64,000 bases of DNA from Sulfitobacter litoralis (GCF_900103185.1 NZ_FNJD01000008.1:62001-126000); one strand, 5' to 3'. Positions 1 through 9,347 are shown, counted from the first letter of the stretch. Translations and numbers: made by a program. The notes: generated by a model from the sequence alone, not told the origin.

Positions 1-245
1 CCGTCACCGATGATTCTGTAACGTGTCTGTGTTGCGGCCGATCGTTCACCATGTTGAAGCGTCACCTACGAGCCGAGCATGGATTGAGCGAAGGTGATTA
101 CCGAATTAAATTCAATCTTGATGATGATCACCCCCTTGTCGCGCCAAACTATTCTTTGCGCAAAGCGGATTACGCAAAGAAAGCTGGTCTGGGCCGCTAT
201 GCTCGTGATGAAGCTGTGCAGGAAAATCTAGGGACCCAGCTCTAA
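1..245 (+). CDS. MucR/Ros-family zinc-finger transcriptional regulator (5' truncated)
   Basis: Only the C-terminal part is inside the window; the reading frame is open from base 3 to a TAA stop. The visible peptide carries a Ros/MucR-type C2H2 finger (C-x2-C-x9-H-x4-H, with the CLCCGRSF start of the finger) followed by the conserved HGLSEGDYR segment and the basic tail found in this family. MucR/Ros proteins are alphaproteobacterial DNA-binding repressors of exopolysaccharide and motility genes. The ATG at base 51 is internal to the finger and is not the true start. The next genes are flagellar motor genes, which fits the usual MucR regulatory context, but a direct link is inference. Confidence 0.85.
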   Translation, partial: VTDDSVTCLCCGRSFTMLKRHLRAEHGLSEGDYRIKFNLDDDHPLVAPNYSLRKADYAKKAGLGRYARDEAVQENLGTQL

Positions 246-382
246 CCTCAAATGCCTTGCTCCTGCCACTGTTTTGTCCAGCCGAGCACCTAATCGACTG
301 CGATACATGTCTCTGAGGCAGTGGGTGCAGAAGCGCGCCTGCCGAACCGGCCCAAGTGGTCGCGAGACAAGAGGCAGGTTAC

Positions 383-1552
383 ATGGCAGCGACAACACAG
401 CCGCGCATATTTAAGAAAATTGAAGTCATTGAAGGTGGCGGGCATCACGGCGGAGGCTGGAAGGTCGCCTATGCTGATTTCATGACCGCGATGATGGCAT
501 TCTTTCTGCTAATGTGGATTCTCTCGAGCGCCGACGAGCAAAAGCTGCGCGGGATCGCCGAGTATTTTACCAACGCGACACTGCCAGGCGGTAGCGGTGT
601 GCTTGACGGAGCCACCCTCGGCCCGCCTGGCACTTTGACTGCGTCCAATGGCGCGATTGTGGCCCAGGGCCGTGATCGCGGCAAAATTGACGACCCTGTA
701 TCAGCCAAATGGGAAATCCGGGACGAGACAGCGATGTCGGTGCCTGATGAAGAGCGGTTGGGGACAGAAGATGGCATTCACGAAAATCCTGCCGCGGCGG
801 ATATTGCACGAGCCTCTCGGACGTCGTCGGACGGGTCCGCGGAGGCCGGCGGCGCTGCGCTTGAAAACTTGCATGCGCTCGACAACGAGAAGTTTAAGAA
901 ACTTGAGCAGGAAATCTTGCAGGCCATGCAGGAAAACCCCGACCTCGACCCGCTGCAACAGAATTTGATTTTTGAACAAACACCCGAAGGTCTACAGATC
1001 CAGATTATCGATCAAGAGGGCCAGCCAATGTTCCACAGCGGGCGCGCAGAAATGGCGGGCGCGACGGATATGTTGCTGAAAAACCTAGGTAAATCTTTGT
1101 CGAGCTTGCCCAACAAAATTACCTTGTCTGGCCATACCGACGCAGTACGCTTTGCCGACAGTCGCAAATATGACAATTGGGATCTGTCCTCGGACCGCGC
1201 GAATGCAACGCGCCGCGTCTTCGAAGCGTCAGGCGTCGCACGTGACCGTATTATTGGTGTATCCGGATTGGCCGATACCGTGCCATTGGTGCCGGAAAAT
1301 CCCAAAGATGCGTCAAACCGCAGGATCACGGTTTCGGTTCAATATCAAAAGATTGATGCGCCGGTACCGGCCCGAACAGAGCCAACCTTGCCAGCCATGC
1401 AGGCGGACGAAAAGCTGTATAAGGCGTCAATTGATCCGCCAGCGACGTCAGCAGATGACGTAATCGTGCAGCGTGTCGCACAGAATATTGAACCTACGGC
1501 AGCGCCGCTGAAGGATGATGTATTTCTGAACCTGCGCAATGCGCTGCGCTAA
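383..1552 (+). CDS. motB: MotB flagellar motor stator protein
   Basis: About 389 residues. The N-terminus has the MotB arrangement GGGHHGGGWKVAYADFMTAMM, starting with a short cytoplasmic tail and one transmembrane helix. The proton-carrying aspartate falls at D32, the same number as in E. coli MotB. A long linker (about residues 60-215) leads to an OmpA/MotB peptidoglycan-binding domain with the motifs SGHTDAVRF and DLSSDRANATRRVF. I chose the ATG at 383 because AGAGGCAGG lies about 8 nt upstream; a GTG at 356 would add nine residues. The stop abuts the stop of a converging gene at 1553. MotA is encoded 700 bp downstream rather than directly next to it. Confidence 0.93.
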   Translation: MAATTQPRIFKKIEVIEGGGHHGGGWKVAYADFMTAMMAFFLLMWILSSADEQKLRGIAEYFTNATLPGGSGVLDGATLGPPGTLTASNGAIVAQGRDRGKIDDPVSAKWEIRDETAMSVPDEERLGTEDGIHENPAAADIARASRTSSDGSAEAGGAALENLHALDNEKFKKLEQEILQAMQENPDLDPLQQNLIFEQTPEGLQIQIIDQEGQPMFHSGRAEMAGATDMLLKNLGKSLSSLPNKITLSGHTDAVRFADSRKYDNWDLSSDRANATRRVFEASGVARDRIIGVSGLADTVPLVPENPKDASNRRITVSVQYQKIDAPVPARTEPTLPAMQADEKLYKASIDPPATSADDVIVQRVAQNIEPTAAPLKDDVFLNLRNALR

Positions 1553-2104
1553 TCAGGCTCTGATCAGCTCGCCCAAAGAAGGTACCCGTCGGCTGGAAAA
1601 AATCGGTCGGCGGGACCTCTCGACCGAGCGGCGCAGGAATTCTGGCAGCATGGCATGAGCTTCTTCATTCACCATCGTGTCGCGCTGCGTAGTAGGTGCG
1701 GGGTCGCTGGCGGGAAGGTCAAAGCCTAACATCGTGGCCGGATCCAGCCCTTCTTCTAGCGCGTAGTTATAATTTACAGCGTAATCTATGGCTTCTTCCA
1801 GAACGACAGAGTCGGACGCGACAAGCGCCATCAGCCGTCGTTCGTCGGAATACAGGAATTGTTTCGTTTGATAGCCATCTACCTTGGGCACAAAACAAGT
1901 GTTTTCGCGGCGCAGCTTAAGCATCTTGATAAGACGGTCAGGCATCAGATGCCGTTCGTCACGACGGAACACGATCATACTACAGGTGCCAAAGCTTGAA
2001 AGACATGCAGCGAGGCAAATGTGGTCGGGCCAACCCGAAAATGCAAATTTCACATCGTCCGCATCGATAAGGACAATCATTGTGGTTTCAACATCCGAGA
2101 TCAC
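1553..2104 (-). CDS. Hypothetical protein between motB and motA
   Basis: A 183-residue acidic soluble protein with no signal peptide, membrane segment or motif I recognise. It starts MISDVETTMIVLIDADDVKF, has a possible Rossmann-like beginning (strand-helix alternation), and ends in a basic segment SRRPIFSSRRVPSLGELIRA. Its stop touches the motB stop, so the two transcripts converge. It splits the motor pair motB/motA and is read on the opposite strand. The placement hints at a motility role but nothing in the sequence proves it. Codon use looks like the neighbours, so the ORF is probably real. Confidence 0.6.
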   Translation of the reverse strand: MISDVETTMIVLIDADDVKFAFSGWPDHICLAACLSSFGTCSMIVFRRDERHLMPDRLIKMLKLRRENTCFVPKVDGYQTKQFLYSDERRLMALVASDSVVLEEAIDYAVNYNYALEEGLDPATMLGFDLPASDPAPTTQRDTMVNEEAHAMLPEFLRRSVERSRRPIFSSRRVPSLGELIRA

Positions 2105-2263
2105 GGCACTCTCCAGCTTATTGTGACTTTTATCTTAGTCACCCCAAGAAAAGATAGCAATTGGTCTTGAGAAACAAATGATTAAACTTGCCGAAGCAGC
2201 AACTGTTCTTGAGATTCCGAAGAAAATGCCTAAAGTGCTTGAAAACTTGCAAGTGGAAAACAA

Positions 2264-3133
2264 ATGACGATTATTCTGGGCTTCGTGGTCGTGATGGGCA
2301 TGGTCTTCGGGGGATACATGCTCTCCGGCGGGGATATGGGCATTATTACCCATGCGCTGCCGTTCGAAGGCATGATGATCGGTGGTGCCGCGCTCGGTTC
2401 GTTTATCGCGGCCAATTCCTTTGCCAATATTGCCGGTGCAGGGCGGGCATTGGTCAAGGCCTTTAAAGGGCCCAAGTGGAATTCAAGCGACTATGTTGAT
2501 CTGCTTAACCTCATGTATACTCTGGCGCGTAAGTACCAGCAAAATGGCATGCTCGCGCTGGATGATCACATTGAAAATCCTCAGGAAAGTGCGATTTTTT
2601 CGCAGTACCCAAAGCTGCAGAAAGATCACTTTGCCATCGATCTGATCACGGACAGTTTCCGCATGTTGGCGATGCAATTTGATGATCCATATCAGGCCGA
2701 AGACGTCATCAACCGCAAGTTGAAAAAACATCACCATGAGGCACTTGTAGCACCGCATGGGCTGACCACCGTTTCCGACGCGCTGCCCGCGATCGGGATC
2801 GTTGCGGCGGTTCTGGGCGTGATCAAGACGATGTCCTCGATCGACAAGCCGCCGGCAGTTTTGGGCGCGATGATTGGCGGGGCTTTGGTCGGGACTTTCC
2901 TTGGGGTTTTCCTTGCCTATCTTTTCGTCTCGCCGGTGGCCAACCGTCTTCAAGCCATCGAAGATCAGGACGGTATTTACTATGCGGTGATCCGCGACAT
3001 CTTTATCGCCATCCTGCATGGCCACTCTCCGGCGATCTGTACCGAAATCGGACGTGGTAACATCCCGACAAGCCTGCAGCCCAGCTTTTACGAGATGGAA
3101 GAGGCCCGCAAACAGATGCCAGAGGCAGCTTGA
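2264..3133 (+). CDS. motA: MotA flagellar motor stator protein
   Basis: 289 residues, the normal MotA length. Four hydrophobic segments are visible (about 3-22, 34-52, 168-190 and 199-223). The TVSDALPAIGIVAAVLGVIKTM segment and the following GGALVGTFLGVFLAYLFVSP segment are the conserved pore-lining helices 3 and 4 of MotA. The large cytoplasmic loop lies between helices 2 and 3. MotA with MotB forms the proton-driven stator in the inner membrane. The ATG at 2264 is preceded by GTGGAAAAC. A coiled-coil gene follows after 3 bp and is likely cotranscribed. Confidence 0.96.
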   Translation: MTIILGFVVVMGMVFGGYMLSGGDMGIITHALPFEGMMIGGAALGSFIAANSFANIAGAGRALVKAFKGPKWNSSDYVDLLNLMYTLARKYQQNGMLALDDHIENPQESAIFSQYPKLQKDHFAIDLITDSFRMLAMQFDDPYQAEDVINRKLKKHHHEALVAPHGLTTVSDALPAIGIVAAVLGVIKTMSSIDKPPAVLGAMIGGALVGTFLGVFLAYLFVSPVANRLQAIEDQDGIYYAVIRDIFIAILHGHSPAICTEIGRGNIPTSLQPSFYEMEEARKQMPEAA

Positions 3134-3136
3134 CCT

Positions 3137-3571
3137 ATGGCTGGACGCCGCCAGATTGCAGCGCTTAGGCTGATCAACAGCATCAGGCAGCATGAGCTGG
3201 ACGCGATCGGAGCAGAGCTTGCGGGCCTGCGCGCCCAACAGTCTGCCCTAACAGATCAAAGCGCGGCGTTGACCCAGCGGGCGATTGACGAACAGGCGGG
3301 CAGCACACTGGAAACGCAGCCCTATTTGCCCGGATATCTGTCGTCGGTAGACAGGCAGCAACGCGGGCTGGCGGCCGAAGGCGACGCATTGAACGGTCAA
3401 ATCGGAACCTTGGAAGACGCGTTGTTTGAACAGTTCCGCGCCTTGAAAACCACACAGACAGTGCTGTCAAAGGCGCAAAGCGGTGCCAAGGCAGATGCCG
3501 ACCGCGCGGAACAGGCGGCGCTGGATGACGCGTCGCGCGCGCTTTTTGCGTTGCAGCGGCGGTCTCTGTGA
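3137..3571 (+). CDS. Coiled-coil protein, FliJ-like
   Basis: 144 residues, almost entirely predicted alpha-helical, rich in Ala, Gln, Glu and Leu, with an N-terminal RQIAALRLINSIRQHELDAI heptad-like stretch. Size, helicity and position 3 bp after motA suggest a FliJ-like flagellar export chaperone or another small flagellar coiled-coil protein. FliJ sequences are poorly conserved, so the family assignment is an inference from composition and context. The gene converges on a sensor kinase gene that ends 5 bp beyond its stop. Confidence 0.6.
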   Translation: MAGRRQIAALRLINSIRQHELDAIGAELAGLRAQQSALTDQSAALTQRAIDEQAGSTLETQPYLPGYLSSVDRQQRGLAAEGDALNGQIGTLEDALFEQFRALKTTQTVLSKAQSGAKADADRAEQAALDDASRALFALQRRSL

Positions 3572-3575
3572 CGTT

Positions 3576-6500
3576 TTAACGGCTGCCGCTACTGAACTTT
3601 GACACGACACCCAGCGAATTCTTTTTTTCGACATTGCGGATCACCAACACGCAAACCGGCCAGCCGGCAGGCATCAACCCCTGCGCCGTGGGCACTGCCA
3701 TGACGCTGGCCGACCCGTCGTTGATCGCAAAGGTCAGCACCACATCTGCCTGCGACGTGGCGACGGATTTAACCAGATCGACGGAATCGTCAAAGGTCAC
3801 GATGCTCTCCGTCTCGAGCCAGCTTGCTACGTCTGGATGATCCACTGCGGCGATGGTTAACGGCTGCGCCGGATTGCCGATGGGTTCAGCGCAAGCGCCG
3901 AACCAGGCGCGCAGCTGTACGACGGCGGTTGATGCGCTGCCCGACGCGCTGTTGTCGGTGTTTGACGCAGCTTCGATCACGCAGATGGCCGCATCCGCTA
4001 CCGCGCCCGCGCCGATCAGCTGCGAAAGCGTGTCGCGTTCGCTTTGTGTGATCCATTTATTCAACAGGGGGGCGCCGACGATTTCAACGCCTGCGGCGAG
4101 ACGACCAACATCTGCCTTGCCCAGTTCGAATTCTGGCCCATAACCAGCCTGTGTGATCTGCTGCACCAGATGTTCCGCGGCGTTCTTTCTGACGACCGAT
4201 GGAGTCCTGCGCGCCTGTTTTTCCAGCTCGGCGGAAAAGGCAGTTGGCGGCACGACCTGCACTGGGGTATCGGGCACCGGCGCGTCCTCTTGGGCCAAGC
4301 GGGGCAGGGTGATGATAATTTCTGTGCCCACGTCCTCGCGGCTAAAGAACGTGATTTTCCCCTTATGATGGTCAACGATGACCTTGGCGATTGTAAGCCC
4401 CAAACCCGTGCCGCCCTTGGACCGGCTGTCAGAACTGTCGCCTTGGGTAAATTTCTCGAACACCGACGCTTGCGCCGCCGTTTGGATACCTGTGCCGAAA
4501 TCCCGGATAGAGATGCGCAGCTGATCCCCGACGGCGTGCAGCGCGATCAGGATCTCTCCGCCGTGGTCTGAAAACTTAACAGCGTTTGACAGCAAGTTAT
4601 CCAACACCTGCACCAAACGTTTGGGGTCGCCATAGGTTAGCATGCCGTCAGCGTCGGATGTTTCCACCCGGCGTAGCGACACGCCGGCGCGTTCAGCATA
4701 AAGCTGGTTCGGTACCAAGGCCGTGTTCAGCGTGTCAGACAGGTTCATCGCTTTCATCCGGAAATCCAGCGTGCCGGTCTCGATCTTTTCCATGTCGAGA
4801 ATGCTGTTGATCAACAAGATCAGCCGGTCACAGCTAGAGGCGGCGATGGTGACCAGCCCTTTCATCTTGTCAGGCAGCTGTCCCGTCGCACCTGACAGCA
4901 CCAGCCCCAACGCCCCTTTGATAGAGGTCAGCGGCGTGCGCAATTCATGGCTGACCGTCGACAGGAATTCGGTCTTGGCCTTTTCAGCCACCTTGCGCTG
5001 CGAGACATCGCGGTAGATTGCGATAAAGCGCGGCTCATCCTGCGCGGGGCTGACGTACTCGAGGCTGATATCATAGGTAACACCCGACCTTGCTTCGACT
5101 TCCCACGAGACACGGCGTTCCGGGCCTTTGATCAAAGCCGCACAGCGCTCTCTGAGGCTGGCGTAATCGCGTTTGCCGATAAGGTCGGACAGGCTTCGGC
5201 CGCGCCAGTCGTTGCTGTCGTCGTGGCGCATCAGGTGTTTCGCAACGGATGCGTTGGCATACATCACAGCATAGGTTTGCGGTTGGAAGACGACCACGTG
5301 ATCCTGCAGCAGTTCCAATGTGTTGTTGAACCGCGCTTCTGACACGCCCTCGCGGGTCTTAGTCATATCAGAGGCGACAATCGCAATCTCGCGCAGCTGC
5401 TTATCGTCGTCGGTGATCGGGATAAAGCTACACTGAAGCCAGACCGCTTTTCCGTCGGTCTTGTGCAGCACCACTGTGCCTTTCCACGGGGTGCCCGCCG
5501 TCATGGCCGGCAACACCTCGGACCCAAGAACACCACGGTTGCCGGCATCCATAATATCAACGAGCGGCGTGCTGATCAGCCCCTCGCGGGACCGTCCGCA
5601 GGCTTGCACAAACTGGTCGTTCACATGGGTGATCGCACCATTCTGGTTCAACATGCAAAATACGGTGTGGGCCTCTACCGCGTTGCGATAGAACTGTTTC
5701 GACCGCAGTTCAGATTTCAGCACATCTTTGCGGGCGTGGGCAAGACGTGCATTTTCGCGCAGCTGAAAGATCAGGAACAACAGCGAAAACACGATCAGCA
5801 CTAGGACGCCCAACACCAGCCATTTATAGGTGGACGCAATGCGCAGCGCCGAACGCTGCAGGTAGTTCTCGTAGGGGCGGGCTCGAAGCGAGATCAGAAG
5901 TTCATGCACGGACTGGTAGTTTTGCGGCGGCAGCCAAACGGTTCCGCCAGAGGCGATCGCCTCGGGGCTGCCTGTGTCCTGACCCAGCAACGTGTCCACA
6001 AGAACTGTTAACGCCCCCTGAGGCACGCCGGGTATCGTGCCCAATACCCAATCGGGATACAGCATGGTGCTGGCCCAGAACGGGTAGCCCGGATGATCAA
6101 CGGGGGACACAGGGCGGAAATCGTCAAGATTGATGACACCGTCACGGGCCAGCCCTTCAAGTACACCGGCGCGCACGACACCCACGTCTACCAGTCCGGC
6201 TTGTACGGCATAGACGACCTCGCGCTGGTTCCCGCCCGAGAAAAGCGCGCGGGCCGCGATATCGTCAATATCCAGCCGGTATTTGCGAAACTCGTGCAAG
6301 GCCAGCTTCCAACCGGTCATTTCATCAGCGGACACCCCCATGATGCTGCGCCCTGCAATGTCGGGGATGCCGCGAATGTTGCTTTCGGCGGTGGTAAAGA
6401 CCAAGACGCTGGTTTTGTCATAGACCTGCCCCTCCCACATCTGGGCGACGGACAGCAGCGGGCGGGCATTGCTTTCGACCTCGGCCACAACAAAGGCCGC

Positions 6501-6845
6501 CGGGTCAACGAGGAAGAAATCCAGCGCGCCCTGCGCAATCTTGTTGATCATCGTGGCGTCGGTATAGGGCGCGATCTTGAACCGATAGTTCTGCCGCGCA
6601 TCCTGCGCTGCCGTATTCAGCGCTGCTGCCATGGGCAGCCAGCTGTCCAGCGCGCGTGTAATCCCTTCGGAGGCGAGGATGCCGATGGTGATGTCGCGGG
6701 GCGCGTTTGTATCTACGGTCTGTTGTGCGACGGCCGGTTGCATCGCAACGCCCGCAACCACAGCAGCGCCCCAAAGCGCCTGACGCAATCTGCCCCATAC
6801 CTGTTTCACAATTCTAGCGCCCGCCATATCTTCTTTCTGGGTCAT
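3576..6845 (-). CDS. Membrane sensor histidine kinase with PhnD-type periplasmic domain and two PAS domains
   Basis: 1089 residues. In order: signal sequence (about 1-40, ending AVAQ), a PhnD-type solute-binding fold (about 48-325), one transmembrane helix (about 340-361), two PAS domains (about 385-495 and 500-620), HisKA with H633 in SHELRTP, then a HATPase with an N-box (DNLLSNAVKF) and the G2 motif GGTGLGLTIA. The last 240 residues match no domain I know and lack an aspartate receiver pocket, so this is not a normal hybrid kinase. The layout resembles TtrS-like kinases, which sense a ligand with a PhnD domain. No response regulator adjoins it. A start at 6827 is also possible. Confidence 0.9.
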   Translation of the reverse strand: MTQKEDMAGARIVKQVWGRLRQALWGAAVVAGVAMQPAVAQQTVDTNAPRDITIGILASEGITRALDSWLPMAAALNTAAQDARQNYRFKIAPYTDATMINKIAQGALDFFLVDPAAFVVAEVESNARPLLSVAQMWEGQVYDKTSVLVFTTAESNIRGIPDIAGRSIMGVSADEMTGWKLALHEFRKYRLDIDDIAARALFSGGNQREVVYAVQAGLVDVGVVRAGVLEGLARDGVINLDDFRPVSPVDHPGYPFWASTMLYPDWVLGTIPGVPQGALTVLVDTLLGQDTGSPEAIASGGTVWLPPQNYQSVHELLISLRARPYENYLQRSALRIASTYKWLVLGVLVLIVFSLLFLIFQLRENARLAHARKDVLKSELRSKQFYRNAVEAHTVFCMLNQNGAITHVNDQFVQACGRSREGLISTPLVDIMDAGNRGVLGSEVLPAMTAGTPWKGTVVLHKTDGKAVWLQCSFIPITDDDKQLREIAIVASDMTKTREGVSEARFNNTLELLQDHVVVFQPQTYAVMYANASVAKHLMRHDDSNDWRGRSLSDLIGKRDYASLRERCAALIKGPERRVSWEVEARSGVTYDISLEYVSPAQDEPRFIAIYRDVSQRKVAEKAKTEFLSTVSHELRTPLTSIKGALGLVLSGATGQLPDKMKGLVTIAASSCDRLILLINSILDMEKIETGTLDFRMKAMNLSDTLNTALVPNQLYAERAGVSLRRVETSDADGMLTYGDPKRLVQVLDNLLSNAVKFSDHGGEILIALHAVGDQLRISIRDFGTGIQTAAQASVFEKFTQGDSSDSRSKGGTGLGLTIAKVIVDHHKGKITFFSREDVGTEIIITLPRLAQEDAPVPDTPVQVVPPTAFSAELEKQARRTPSVVRKNAAEHLVQQITQAGYGPEFELGKADVGRLAAGVEIVGAPLLNKWITQSERDTLSQLIGAGAVADAAICVIEAASNTDNSASGSASTAVVQLRAWFGACAEPIGNPAQPLTIAAVDHPDVASWLETESIVTFDDSVDLVKSVATSQADVVLTFAINDGSASVMAVPTAQGLMPAGWPVCVLVIRNVEKKNSLGVVSKFSSGSR

Positions 6846-6890
6846 CTCGTCGCTTTGCGGACACCGGAAAGCATAGTCAAAGCCAGCCTC

Positions 6891-6900
6891 TTGGTACCAA
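6891..6900. promoter_or_regulatory. Palindrome TTGGTACCAA upstream of the sensor kinase
   Basis: A perfect 10-bp inverted repeat 46 bp upstream of the kinase start codon. It could be an operator for an unidentified regulator. A 10-bp palindrome could occur by chance, so support is weak. Confidence 0.25.
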
Positions 6901-7246
6901 ACATCACGGCGTCAAACCACTTGTAAAAGCATCCAAATAGAACGATTCCCCCGCGTTCCCGCAGCATCTGATGCAGAACATGGCATCATCTGCCTCGCTT
7001 GAAACTTTTCCTTCACTACTGCTTTAACTGCATTTTTTGCTGTGCCTCGTTGATTGGGCGCTGTTTTGCAATTTCCAAAAGGCTAGGCGGGGCGGGCTGC
7101 GTTGGCAATGGTAAACTCCGGTGCCCTGTACAACGCAGGATGGATCTTGCGGTGCAAACGCCTGAACCTATCCCTTTGCATAGTGACATAACCGCAAGCG
7201 AGCTTGGTCTACCCACCTAGGCCCGCGACGCCCCTCACATTTAAAG

Positions 7247-7262
7247 TTAATTTGATCTTAAC
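7247..7262 (+). promoter_or_regulatory. Candidate CtrA-binding box
   Basis: TTAATTTGATCTTAAC matches the full CtrA consensus TTAA-N7-TTAAC without mismatch. It lies 40 bp upstream of the start codon of the unknown gene at 7303. In Rhodobacteraceae CtrA controls motility and related genes, so the downstream gene may be in that regulon. Occupancy is inferred. Confidence 0.55.
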
Positions 7263-7302
7263 GGCTACAACCGGTGGCTGAGGCAAACCCAAGGTGAAGA
7301 CG

Positions 7303-8283
7303 ATGGCAAATGCAACATTTCTAGAACGGGCTCCACGTGCCAACACGGCCTCCCTGCGCGATGCGGTACTGGGCACCTTACTTGGCATCCATGTTTCTGG
7401 AAACGCATCAGCCTCGGTTCTGGACATCACCGCCGATAACACCGCGCTTAAACTCGCGGCAGACCGGATGCGTTGCGCCCGTTATGTCATGCCAACGGAC
7501 GCAGATCCGACGCAGACAATCCAGATCAACTCCGGCTGCTCTCATGTGGGCGATATCTGGGCCAGGCCCCGTGCCGCACACCCCGAATTGACCCAGGAGG
7601 AAGTGACCGCCCCCGTGCCAGACTTTATCGTGATACCCTCCGACACGCATATCGTCGTCAGCGACCTTGACCTCGCGCGCGGGGATGCGATCACCTTCCT
7701 GGGTCAGTTTCCCTCCCGCGCCGATCTGCGCGCTGCCATGAGCCTCGCGGGGGCTTGTGGTCTGCGCGACGGGGATGTCATCATCACGATGGAGAACGGC
7801 GCCCGCGCAGTATTCGTCGGTGCCGCCGCCGTCTCGGAGCAGCTGATTGATGCGGTGTTCGATTTTTCTGCCCCAGGGCAGACGGCCTTCAAACTCGCCG
7901 ATGCGCTCAACAACGCGACTTCAGCCGAGATCGAGGCCTTCGTGACTGCGCTTGGCACCGATGAATTTGACCGCGCTTTTGGTGTCGGCAGCGCTGCGGT
8001 GTTGCTGGCCAACCTCAACACCCCCGCCGCGACGCGCTTGCTTAATGTGCTCGAACCCGAAGAACTGGACGAGGTGTTGTGCAATGTCGGTGCAGGTACC
8101 CTCAAGCTGCTGCTTGAGGAATTGACCCTGAACGAGCTTGTGACTTTTCTTGCTGGCGTAAGCTCTGGCGTCGTGAGCGCAATGGCGGAGCAGATGGGGC
8201 CCGCAACATTGGACGCGCTGCTATGGGGCGCGACCTCTAGCTCTGTGGTTCCCCATGGGGAATCCCGCCGCCGATACATCTAG
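7303..8283 (+). CDS. Unknown protein with helical repeats (MgtE-N/FliG-like)
   Basis: 326 residues. No signal peptide and no clear transmembrane segment. The first half (about 1-170) is mixed alpha/beta with a SGCSHVGDIWARPR stretch. The second half (about 185-315) is a run of amphipathic helices with repeated 'LL..LNTPAATRLLNVLEPEELDEVL' spacing, reminiscent of the MgtE N-terminal/FliG superhelix. I cannot assign a function. The ATG at 7303 is chosen because AAGGTGAAG lies 7 nt upstream; a GTG at 7294 would add three residues. A CtrA-type box in its promoter suggests cell-cycle or motility control. Confidence 0.6.
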   Translation: MANATFLERAPRANTASLRDAVLGTLLGIHVSGNASASVLDITADNTALKLAADRMRCARYVMPTDADPTQTIQINSGCSHVGDIWARPRAAHPELTQEEVTAPVPDFIVIPSDTHIVVSDLDLARGDAITFLGQFPSRADLRAAMSLAGACGLRDGDVIITMENGARAVFVGAAAVSEQLIDAVFDFSAPGQTAFKLADALNNATSAEIEAFVTALGTDEFDRAFGVGSAAVLLANLNTPAATRLLNVLEPEELDEVLCNVGAGTLKLLLEELTLNELVTFLAGVSSGVVSAMAEQMGPATLDALLWGATSSSVVPHGESRRRYI

Positions 8284-8293
8284 GACCCGTGGG

Positions 8294-9343
8294 CTAGAGC
8301 CGCACCAGATGATTGTCCCACATCAACGGTCGTTCCGGCGTCCGACGGCCCGACAGACGTTGCAAGATACCGGTGCCGCTGGTCACGATGAAATCATCAG
8401 AGGCCGCCGCCACGCCACATACATCGGTCAACGCAATGCTCCGGCCATAGGTCGCGCGGGTTGCATCAAACATCTGGACCAATCCCGCCCGCGGGGAGGT
8501 CACTGCGATTTCGGCGCCGTCGTCAGACAGCGCGATGCTGCCTATATAGCCGTGCATGTCCTCGGCCGCCTCCAGCAGCAGCGGTGCAGACCCTTGCCGG
8601 TGCAAAGCCACAAGCGCGGGCGCATCGCCGTCCCCCTGCCACTGCATGCCAAACGCGACCTGCCCATCGGATCCGACAGCCAGATGCCGGATCGAATTAC
8701 GGTGCATCTCTGGGGGCAGTTCGACCTGCTCTGATATGCGCCGGCCGTTGATATAGGTGAGGTTTGGCCGCATCGTGGGGATGTTCAGCTTGGCCCGACC
8801 TGAATCGGGGTGCGTATCAATCCCGCCGTTCGCTACGACCAGCGTGTCGCCCCCGGGCAGACGTTTAATGTCGTGGGGACCAACCCCGCCACTGGCGAAT
8901 TCATCCACCCGCACATAGTCAAGTGCGGCGTCCCAGACGCCAATGCGCCCAATGCCGTTGGCATAGTCGTTTTCTGTTGTGTACAGCAGGCTCCCGTCGG
9001 CAGAAAAGACACCGTGACCGTAGAAATGCCGGCCTTGCGGTGCGTGCAGTGTGGCCGTGACACGCCCCGTGATGCAGTCGATCACCAGCGCGAAATTCCC
9101 GGGGCGCCGTGCAAAGGCAACGGCTTGGGGTTTGGAAGGATGTGCCGCAGCCGCGTGGCCGCGACCAGGCAAGGGAAGCTGGAACAACACCTCAAGAGCG
9201 GCATCGATCCCACACAGCACAAAGCTGCCATCGCTCAGGCCTGCAGCCGCGAGATAGGCGGGTCCCCCCGCATCGGCCCAAGTGGGCGCGGGGACCAGCC
9301 CCGTTGCCAGCATCCCTGCGATAAAATGGCGGCGGTTGGTCAC
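8294..9343 (-). CDS. DUF1513 beta-propeller-like protein, Tat-exported
   Basis: 349 residues. The N-terminus TNRRHFIAGMLATG is a twin-arginine signal ending near TWADA. The rest has the WD/YVTN-like repeat pattern of DUF1513 proteins, with HPSKPQAVAFARRPG and GVFSADGSLLYTTEND segments. DUF1513 genes regularly sit at the end of imelysin/di-haem oxidoreductase iron operons, as here. The start is a GTG four bases after the stop of the upstream imelysin gene, with GGAG about 9 nt before it. It is probably periplasmic; the biochemical role is unknown. Confidence 0.85.
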   Translation of the reverse strand: MTNRRHFIAGMLATGLVPAPTWADAGGPAYLAAAGLSDGSFVLCGIDAALEVLFQLPLPGRGHAAAAHPSKPQAVAFARRPGNFALVIDCITGRVTATLHAPQGRHFYGHGVFSADGSLLYTTENDYANGIGRIGVWDAALDYVRVDEFASGGVGPHDIKRLPGGDTLVVANGGIDTHPDSGRAKLNIPTMRPNLTYINGRRISEQVELPPEMHRNSIRHLAVGSDGQVAFGMQWQGDGDAPALVALHRQGSAPLLLEAAEDMHGYIGSIALSDDGAEIAVTSPRAGLVQMFDATRATYGRSIALTDVCGVAAASDDFIVTSGTGILQRLSGRRTPERPLMWDNHLVRL

Positions 9344-9347
9344 GGTA

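Larger units (their letters stand above)
6846..7302. other. Divergent intergenic region between sensor kinase and unknown gene
   Basis: 457 bp holding the promoters of both flanking genes. Two elements stand out: a perfect palindrome TTGGTACCAA at 6891-6900, about 46 bp before the kinase start, and a CtrA-type box at 7247-7262 before the rightward gene. I see no convincing small gene or RNA; the short ORFs here have no ribosome site or family resemblance. Confidence 0.5.
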
